The notes under the pieces are model-generated. The model had not been told where the DNA came from and made no database searches. It saw nothing but the letters and a program-made list of their open reading frames with translations. A program made the position numbers and the translations under genes. From DASYYE01 sp035946955 (GTDB taxonomy: Bacteria; Actinomycetota; Actinomycetes; Streptosporangiales; Streptosporangiaceae), in NCBI GenBank assembly GCA_035946955.1, contig DASYYE010000287.1, positions 1 through 5,285 on the forward strand: 5,285 nucleotides of DNA. The letters are read 5' to 3'. This document shows positions 5,184 through 5,285 of the stretch, in pieces (position 1 is the stretch's first letter; each line of letters opens with the position of its first letter).

Positions 5184-5208
5184 GGAGGCGAGTGGGACTA
5201 GCAGCGCC

Positions 5209-5285
5209 TCAGGCGAACGTGAAACCAGTCGTGGCCTTCGCCAGCACCGCCCCGGTGGATGATTCCACCCGGTCGGTGACGGTGT
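5209..5285 (-). CDS. C-terminal end of an unidentified gene, cut by the window edge
   Basis: On the - strand an open frame enters at the right edge and ends at TGA (5211-5209). The last 24 codons encode a peptide beginning TVTDRVESSTG and ending AVLAKATTGFTFA. Third positions are almost all G or C (only 3 of 24 end in A or T), as in the neighbouring real genes. The pattern of a turn (SSTG) followed by a beta-strand (AVLAKATTGFTF) resembles the last strands of hotdog-fold thioesterases of the PaaI type, but 24 residues cannot settle a family. It runs in the same direction as the aldo/keto reductase, 167 bp upstream of it. A hairpin in between suggests separate transcription. Confidence 0.55.
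   Translation of the reverse strand, partial: TVTDRVESSTGAVLAKATTGFTFA

Overview
The window looks like chromosomal DNA of a high-GC Gram-positive actinobacterium (Streptomyces-like or a related soil genus). The support is strong G/C preference at third codon positions, a secreted GH18 chitinase tail, a PucR-type regulator, and starts that fit leaderless transcription. No mobile element, CRISPR array, tRNA or rRNA is visible.

Layout, left to right: (1) the last 109 codons of a GH18 chitinase-like gene on the + strand (1-330). (2) A 347-bp intergenic stretch holding a long hairpin (380-438), two small inverted repeats or palindromes, and a probable leaderless promoter. (3) A complete PucR/CdaR-type transcriptional regulator on + (678-1886), whose end overlaps the first of two abutting hairpins (1880-1940). 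(4) A locally AT-richer spacer with a possible promoter, a 5'UTR hairpin and a strong Shine-Dalgarno. (5) A 694-residue secreted protein on + (2091-4175), made of an export signal followed by 13 complete repeats and one split repeat of about 44 residues, each carrying a CX5C pair. It is probably a 14-bladed, disulfide-rich beta-propeller of unknown function. (6) After 8 bp, a convergent aldo/keto reductase on - (4184-5041), close to the YdbC/PdxI (pyridoxal reductase) type. (7) A spacer with a large imperfect hairpin, then the last 24 codons of another - strand gene that runs off the right edge (5209-5285).

The genes do not form an obvious single pathway. The chitinase tail and the propeller protein are both extracellular and flank the regulator, so a link to polysaccharide sensing or use can be imagined, but nothing in the sequence proves it. 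Hairpins separate each + strand gene from the next, which argues for separate transcription units. The item most worth following is the propeller protein: its closed 14-repeat arithmetic, invariant cysteine pairs, stretched Asp-box-like motif and visible two-repeat duplication.
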